Positions 57,973-64,000 of a stretch of DNA of 64,000 nt are shown piece after piece. The notes under the pieces are model-generated. The model did not search any database. It was not told where the DNA came from and saw only the letters and a list, made by a program, of their open reading frames with translations. Origin of the DNA: Xanthostigma xanthostigma (taxonomy: Eukaryota; Arthropoda; Insecta; Raphidioptera; Raphidiidae); the NCBI GenBank assembly GCA_963575645.1, contig OY754470.1, positions 7,696,501 through 7,760,500 of the forward strand, given 5' to 3'. The translations under genes were made by a program, and so were the position numbers. Position 1 is the stretch's first letter. Every line of letters starts with the position of its first letter.

Positions 57973-59600
57973 TCAGATAATAAAATGACAAATTCTAATG
58001 GTACTGGTAGCTATAATAAAAATTAACTTACATATATATTTTTTTTTTCACTTTTGGCATATTAATTTTTGTAACCAACATACTAATGAATTTTTCCACT
58101 AAATAGGTATAAAAAATAAATTTTATTACCCTGTTACTCATTATCATTTTTCTTCAATTTGACGAACATTAAAATACCACATAAAAATTTTCCACGTAGC
58201 TGAACTTTGGTCAATCATCAATAGTTATGTTAATATTCAAATCAATATTTAAGTTACAAATAGTTTTTAAAATTAATTTGTTTGAGAGTTTCTGTTTTGT
58301 TTTTTTAATTAAATAAATATAAAAGTTCACGTTTTTTTTTATAAAAGCGAGGACACCTGCAAAAGTTCAATAATAACCAGTACCTAGTACGTACTGTGAT
58401 TCTGATTTACAGTAGAATAATTAAAAGGCTAATCGAAAGTGCAAAATAAGCTTCCAATACGAAAGTAGTCGGGTAACACAAAGTTTAAGTAAGTATCTAA
58501 TCAATTTTCAACTTGGAAATTTCTTTGTCCCTTTTTATTCAAACTTGGATTTTTTAAGCTTTCAGTATTTTTGTGATTTAAAAGACCGCGCACACTTGTC
58601 AAACATAAACCTGCACAACCAGCACAGCCCAAACCTGCAACTTGCACGATGTCCTACACTAGATCAGCATAAACCAACACAAACCGACAATTTTTAGCGC
58701 AGGTTTCCTAATGTGCGGCAGTAGACAGTCTGTGCAGTTTTCAAGTATTTTTATCAATTCAAATTAATTAATGAAAACAGCACATCACTAGTACACTAGA
58801 TCGGACCAGCACGGCTAGACAGAAAGGCGAACGACAATGTATCTATTAATTAACTATATGAATCATTGTCTATCTACTCAATGTGCGGTGAATGAACGCA
58901 ACAAAGCGTATCGAAAATATATCTGCGTCTCTTTTTTCGATGTAATTCCCTGATTTCTCCGATGATAGGATTGGTTGATGTACTTGCATTCAATCTGAAT
59001 AAAGTATCTCTGTTTCAAAAACTTTGTCTTTTTCTATGACGTTAACATGGACGTACCCAACTTTTGGCCCAGGAGGGGGCAAATTAGAAATTTCTTAAGC
59101 CGGGTCCCCCGTGCTTGTTTTGCCCTCCTGGATACGCCAGTGTTTACGGCGTAAAAAAAGACAGAAGTATATATTATGTTTGCACCCTAATAGTTCGATT
59201 GCGATTTTATTCCTATGTTCAATATTGAATAAAAGTATATGCGAACGACTGACTGTTCTAACGTTAAATAACATAGATACCTTCACGAACACGCTTTTTT
59301 GCTCCGTGCTGTGCTGGTCGTGGATATTCATGCTTGACAAGTGTGTGTGTTCTTTTATACATGCAACTGAATGAAAGTATTCGCGTAAAACTCTAGGTAA
59401 TGTTCCTACTGAAACCCACCAGGTCAGGTCATTCTAGATCGTTTTTGCCAACCCCGAAAACTTTGTTGCGTTTAGTGTACAATGTGTCCGGGATTTTAAC
59501 TAAATTAAAATTTTGGCTTAATTCCAAAGCGAATTGGAATCTGCTGCATAGGATTATTTTTGGAATATTACAGTAGGTACTACCTATAATATCCTACCAG
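57973..59600. other. No gene seen
   Basis: AT-rich. At 58583-58895 a region with CCGCGCACACTTGTC and AATGTGCGG could be a decayed MITE; GGCCCAGGAGGGGGCAAA at 59065 is faced by TTTGCCCTCCTGG at 59119, a small inverted repeat. Confidence 0.35.
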
Positions 59601-60219
59601 CTAGGGGTGGCGAACCTATGGCACGCGTGCCACAGGTGCCACGCGACAGACTGTAGAGCTGTAACAAACCGTATGTATTCGTTACTGAGTAACGGGTACA
59701 TCGTCTGACTCGAAGTAACGAATCGTTACTTACAAATCCGTTTCGTTACTCGCATTTGTCGTATCCATGTCAGTTCGCCTCGTTTGATGCGGTTATACGT
59801 TATAAGAACGAAGTCATACCGTATCACGTATGCGACGCGCCTCGATGCGATGGTACATGCTTGATGCTGTTAGTACACGATTGTATATCGTATGAAAAGT
59901 AACGAGTAACGTAACGATACGAAAGTAACGGGTACTGGTTCTTTAAGTAACGAATACATACGGTTACACAATTTCTCGTTACTTATACGGGATTGATTTT
60001 GGTGCAAAATCGAAACATATTAAAAATATGCTAGATGTAGAAAAAAAAACGAAAAAATTTCATAGCGCTCAGTATATTACCGAAATTATTCTTTTTATCA
60101 ATGTTTGATTCAATTTTTTGATAACTAAATTTCTTTGGCTGCTTATTGGCACGTCATGGTTACATTAAAAATATTTGAAAAAAATTGGCACGTACATGTA
60201 GAAAGGTTCGCCACTCCTG
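59601..60219. mobile_element. hAT-like element with a nested inverted-repeat element
   Basis: TAGGGGTGGCGAACCTATGG at the left, GGTTCGCCACTCCTG at the right. Duplicated 8 bp flanks are unclear. Interrupted by the element at 59655-59972. Confidence 0.6.
59655..59972. mobile_element. Nested element with ACCGTATGTATTCGTTAC ends
   Basis: ACCGTATGTATTCGTTAC at the left and GTAACGAATACATACGGT at the right, with further GTAACG units throughout. Confidence 0.65.
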
Positions 60220-60289
60220 ATATACTACCTAATATAAAAGAATAAAGTGTGTCGCGACACTCGAAAAACGTGTAACCATGTTACTTTTG

Positions 60290-60482
60290 TAACGAAAACG
60301 CGCGACTTAGCAGCTGTATCGAGCCATTTGACAATTACTCTGCTACGCGATCGCGCGATTTGGCAACAGCATGGCGGCTTAAATATACTTTCGCGCGCAA
60401 AATCCATGGCATGGCATCGAACGAACGTTTCGACAATCGCACAATCGCGATACATAAAGCAGCAAGTGTGCGTCGGCCCGTA
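60290..60482. mobile_element. Partial copy of the intron-7 MITE family
   Basis: Shares GCGATTTGGCAACAGCATGG, CGCACAATCGCGATACA and a right end GTGTGCGTCGGCCCGTA with 26225-26501. The left end is not clear. Confidence 0.55.
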
Positions 60483-61439
60483 ATATTCAAAGGTTATAAA
60501 CACTAAAAATTAATATACTTATAAAACCGTGTAATTTACACTACACACTAGAGATATGAAACTTACGTAAATTTACATCTAACCGCTATAAACTGCAGAT
60601 AGTTACACAATAGTATATGATTTGTTTTTTATTGTAATGGGTACACCGTTAACGTTAAATATTTAACGCAAACTCGCATTAGAAATTACACTTTGACGAA
60701 ATACGGGTTTGCGGGTAATACCCCAAACGGGATAATGCATTAGAAATCCTGCCTGCCTGTACTCGAAAACGACTGGACCGATTTTGACGAAACTTAGTAT
60801 CTTTATTATTTGATGTCTAAACTTAAAGTGTGAGGAAATTTGTATTATTGAATCGACATTGACGCGAGTAAAACCGCAGGAATAAACCGTAAAAACATTC
60901 CGATAAAACATCTGTAGGCCCCTATTAATCAACTTCCTCCACAGTTCAAAAGCAGCGCTGAATTCCCGTATGCAAATATTATCAAATAAGAACAACGAAC
61001 TATTTCCATCTCAATTTGTCAGATAAATAAATCACAATACACTTTACCGAGCTCATTTTTCATTTCGATGTTAAATGACAATCACTTCATTAGGAGCAAT
61101 AATAATTCATGTTTGACACACACAAAACAGTACAATACTAAAATAAATTACACGATGAAAGTTCGATCTGGCGTAAAACAAAATGTAGAATGTTCCATGT
61201 CAGGCAAGCAACGTATGTAGGTGGGCTGTGCTTGCGAACTACGGTTAATATTATTATTATTAACCGCAACGTCGCTTGCGTCATTGCTGGTTTTGACGAA
61301 TAGTATGGATGATTTATCTAATACACGACCTTTAAATTAAAGGACCCCGCACAATCCTAATGGGGTTTGATCGAAAATGGTTTTATTTTATAGTTTTAAG
61401 GTCACTAAGAAAAAATATTCATGATGGGCGCATAGCCTA

Positions 61440-61745
61440 AAAACCAACAGATTTTTAGATACAGATATGTTTAGCGCGGATTTAGATATAGGGATATCCA
61501 TTGAATTCACGAATATGTTCCATGTTCAACTTTTGTGCTTTGTTTTAGAAATAAAAAAAATAGTCGAAAACTAGGTAATGTTGGAAGGTGTGAAAATAAT
61601 AATGTCATATTCTGATTCACCGCACTGGAAAACATATTTCTGGAGCTTAGGATTTTTTAAGATTGTGAATTCAATGGATATCCCTATATCTAAAATCTCG
61701 CTAAACGTATCTGTAGCTAAAAAACTATTGCTTTTATTCAACTCA
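61440..61745. mobile_element. MITE with about 57 bp inverted ends
   Basis: TAGATATAGGGATATCCATT (61485-61504) pairs with its inverse at 61674-61695; pairing extends outward through GCGGATTTAGA / ATACAGATATG and inward through GAATTCAC. Confidence 0.7.
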
Positions 61746-62691
61746 TGCGCGTTATTCATGTTTTATCATGCCTAAAAGCCGAACCCTAAATAGCCATTTA
61801 CCGACTGGTGACAATTACTTGCCATAACTCAATGAAGATTCCTACTAGCTCGGCCATTGTGGAGTAATGAAAATAAACGTAACTATTTTCTGAGTCGTAA
61901 CGAAATAGTAAGTAACAACAACTCCGTTGTTACCCATTGAGGCTAAAATTGAGAGGCCGAATGTTTTCGACATGGAGTTTATTCATAACCGGCTAACCTC
62001 AAACCAAAACATTGAATCGTGCTGTTTGGTGCTGTTAGTATTGAGTTTTTTTTATAAAGAAATAAATAGATATTTACAACAACTACTAGTTACGCCAATA
62101 ACTATTACGCTATGCGCCCATGGACACTTTTTCTTATAGTGATCTTTAAACTATCTGGAACAAATCATCTAAAAAAATCCCAATTTGGAATTTTTTTGTA
62201 GCCAGGATGGGGGGGGAGTGTAATTGCATCTCCTTACATCACCCTAGCTGCGTCCAAGATAGCTAGAATATATTTCGTTGGATAAGTGAGTGAACGAATG
62301 CACTTTTATATATAAAACATTAAACAACTGTAAATAAAACTTCCGTATAAGCTATAAAACATAATTGTACAAAGAGTAATCAAATGTCATGCCGATATGA
62401 GTTGCCATAAGATTAGCACACTCTGTTGAATAGGTAACATAGTTTGGAACCGGTATAAGAACAATCAGGGCGAGAAGATATTTGCCATAGTATTAAAACA
62501 GAAGAAATTTGGGGACAATATAAACACAATTTTAAGTCGCGCTGACGCAGAATTTCCTGTAACGGAAGTGTGGAAAAGAATGCACAGATATTTGATATTA
62601 AAAATTGTTGGAGCACGTAACCCTTAATCACGATTTATCTATCCCTACTTCCTGGATTTTATTCTGGAAGCAGGTTAAAGCATAATAGCGT

Positions 62692-62867
62692 AGACTTCGG
62701 TTATAACGAATTTCAAGGAACCGTTTTTGGTTCGCTATATCCAAAGTTCGTATTAGTATCACGCAATAAGTTTTCGTTGCTATAAAAGAAATAACGGGAC
62801 TTGCAATATTTAGTTCGTTATTAACGGTAGATCGCTGTATGCGAGGACGTTATAACCGGTGACTCCT
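62692..62867. mobile_element. Possible pogo/Tigger-like MITE
   Basis: GACTTCGGTTATAACG at the left, CGTTATAACCGGTGAC at the right, imperfectly inverted. TTATAACG ends resemble those of pogo-type elements; duplicated TA not resolved. Confidence 0.4.
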
Positions 62868-63228
62868 ATTACAATTAAGTTCAACATTAAAAATAGATTT
62901 AAAATATTCATTACTGAAATTAGCTACATATATATAAAACATATCAGAAATCATCCAGAAATATTCACTGTGTTATAATAGTTAATGTATCCATAAACAA
63001 TTGAGCGCTAAAAACGTTATTTCCAGTTAGCAACAATAAGTAGCATTTCTATTGAAATTACTTTCTCGCATACTGAGAATATCATATTTGCGTCAAGTGA
63101 ATTTGTACGAAAACGCATAGAAATTAGCGAAATTAGCACATAATTTAAAATTCATACTAAAACAAACAATGTCAAAGCTGTGTTACGTATATGTATATAA
63201 TTTAGTAATTTTCAAAATATACACGAAA

Positions 63229-63250
63229 AATAATAATAATAATAATAATT
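63229..63250 (+). repeat. AAT microsatellite
   Basis: A short run of seven AAT/AATA units. Confidence 0.7.
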
Positions 63251-63360
63251 ATGATGATTGATGACTATATACTTTTACATAAAAACAATCAAAACAAAAC
63301 CGTAATTTTGTCATTAACAAAAAACGATATACCTTGACCGAAATATTCTTTTTGAGAATT

Positions 63361-63423
63361 TCTGAAAAGCGGTATGGGCAAAACGGCGATTTGCGCCAAG
63401 ACGAAGCCAGACCGGGCCGCCAG
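63361..63423 (+). mobile_element. Helitron-like 3' fragment
   Basis: GACGAAGCCAGACCGGGCC then GCCAG before T; CTAG has become CCAG. The rest of the element is not recognisable. Confidence 0.4.
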
Positions 63424-63829
63424 TAAAATCTAAACACCGTTGCTATACACCTACATAAAAAAAATATTATGTAAATGTGAAAAACAAGATCGGTCAAGGA
63501 AAGTGAGAATATTAAAAAATTATTACTATTGCTGTAGTAATGTTGATGACACTAGCAACATATATAATATAATAAACGAACTGTAAAAACATTCCAGTAA
63601 ACAGTATTTTTCCATTATTTCGATGTTTGACAGTTGCTAGAAGTTAACGCTTCCTATCTAGTTCCGTAATTATTCTCGTTTGCCCGACAAACTAGCTAGA
63701 GACGGTTGCGGGTCCCAAAAAACATTTCAAAAGAGGTGGCATGTATCCAAGTAAATTGCCAGCGAACTTTTTCAAAATTAAAAATGATCAAAACGCGATT
63801 GCTGCCTCCGATGAACAATATCTTTTAGA

Positions 63830-63900
63830 GCAGATACGGCCAGTGGGCCGTATCCGGCCCTCAAGCCATCTCAATACGGCCCGCGACCAGAATGTATCCA
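63830..63900 (+). mobile_element. hAT-like left end, cut by the window edge
   Basis: CAGTGGGCCGTATCCGGCCC resembles hAT ends of the CAG-GG-CCGTATC-GGCCC type. The right end is not in the window. Confidence 0.4.
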
Positions 63901-64000
63901 GTGAGGATTTTAAACACCTGACATCAATGAGCTTATCAAAAACAAGAGACCGCAGGTGTCTGGATTCTCAAGCTCAAGATAATTATTTTATCACCTTTAA

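Larger units (their letters stand above)
62868..63828. other. No gene seen
   Basis: AT-rich apart from the Helitron-like tail at 63361 and the AAT run. Confidence 0.4.

Noticed and set aside
58583-58895. Possible MITE with GCGCACACTT / AATGTGCGG ends
   Set aside because: The inverted ends are too short and no target duplication could be found.
1-64000. LTR retroelements, Polintons or other virus-derived copies
   Set aside because: I saw no paired long terminal repeats, primer-binding site, or gag, pol, capsid or envelope-like translation.

Overview
The window reads as insect nuclear DNA, most likely from a moth or butterfly. Intergenic DNA is AT-rich, genes are split by introns, and there are many short non-autonomous transposons of types common in Lepidoptera: Helitrons ending in CTAG, PIF/Harbinger and hAT MITEs, a tRNA-headed SINE and a jockey-like LINE tail. 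There is no sign of operons, rRNA, CRISPR or a viral element. Species-level assignment is not possible from the sequence alone.

Three host genes can be supported, all on the minus strand. (1) A USP53/USP54 (echinus)-type ubiquitin-hydrolase-like gene, of which only the first coding exon is present (13554-13640), with the Cys-box motif; its later exons must lie beyond the left edge. (2) A complete eight-exon gene for the RFC4 subunit of the clamp loader (26029-30651, 352 codons), for which every splice junction keeps the frame. (3) The 3' end of an OXR1/mustard-type TLDc gene (exons 42294-42429, 44190-44359 and 46115-46399), with a candidate first exon for a short isoform at 52355-52474; together these give 236 residues.

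Region by region: 0-9 kb is Helitron tails and foldback MITEs; 9.7-13.5 kb holds three large MITEs in a row, one with a PIF/Harbinger transposase remnant; 13.5-22 kb holds the USP exon, a hAT nested in another repeat, a LINE tail and a possible promoter; 22-25 kb is dense in one very young repeat family (called family A here) and Tc1-like hairpins; 25-31 kb is a Helitron followed by RFC4; 32-40 kb has more family A and two copies of a 0.7 kb palindrome; 40-52.5 kb is the TLDc gene with foldbacks in its introns; 53-64 kb is Helitrons, hAT elements and unassigned AT-rich DNA.

The genes do not form one pathway: clamp loading in replication, a USP-like protein, and an oxidation-resistance/V-ATPase-linked TLDc protein. 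What stands out is the repeat biology. Family A has eight loci, with several nearly identical 248 bp copies, one head-to-tail dimer, and one insertion into an arm of a foldback whose other arm preserves the empty site. Several other nested insertions give a readable relative chronology.
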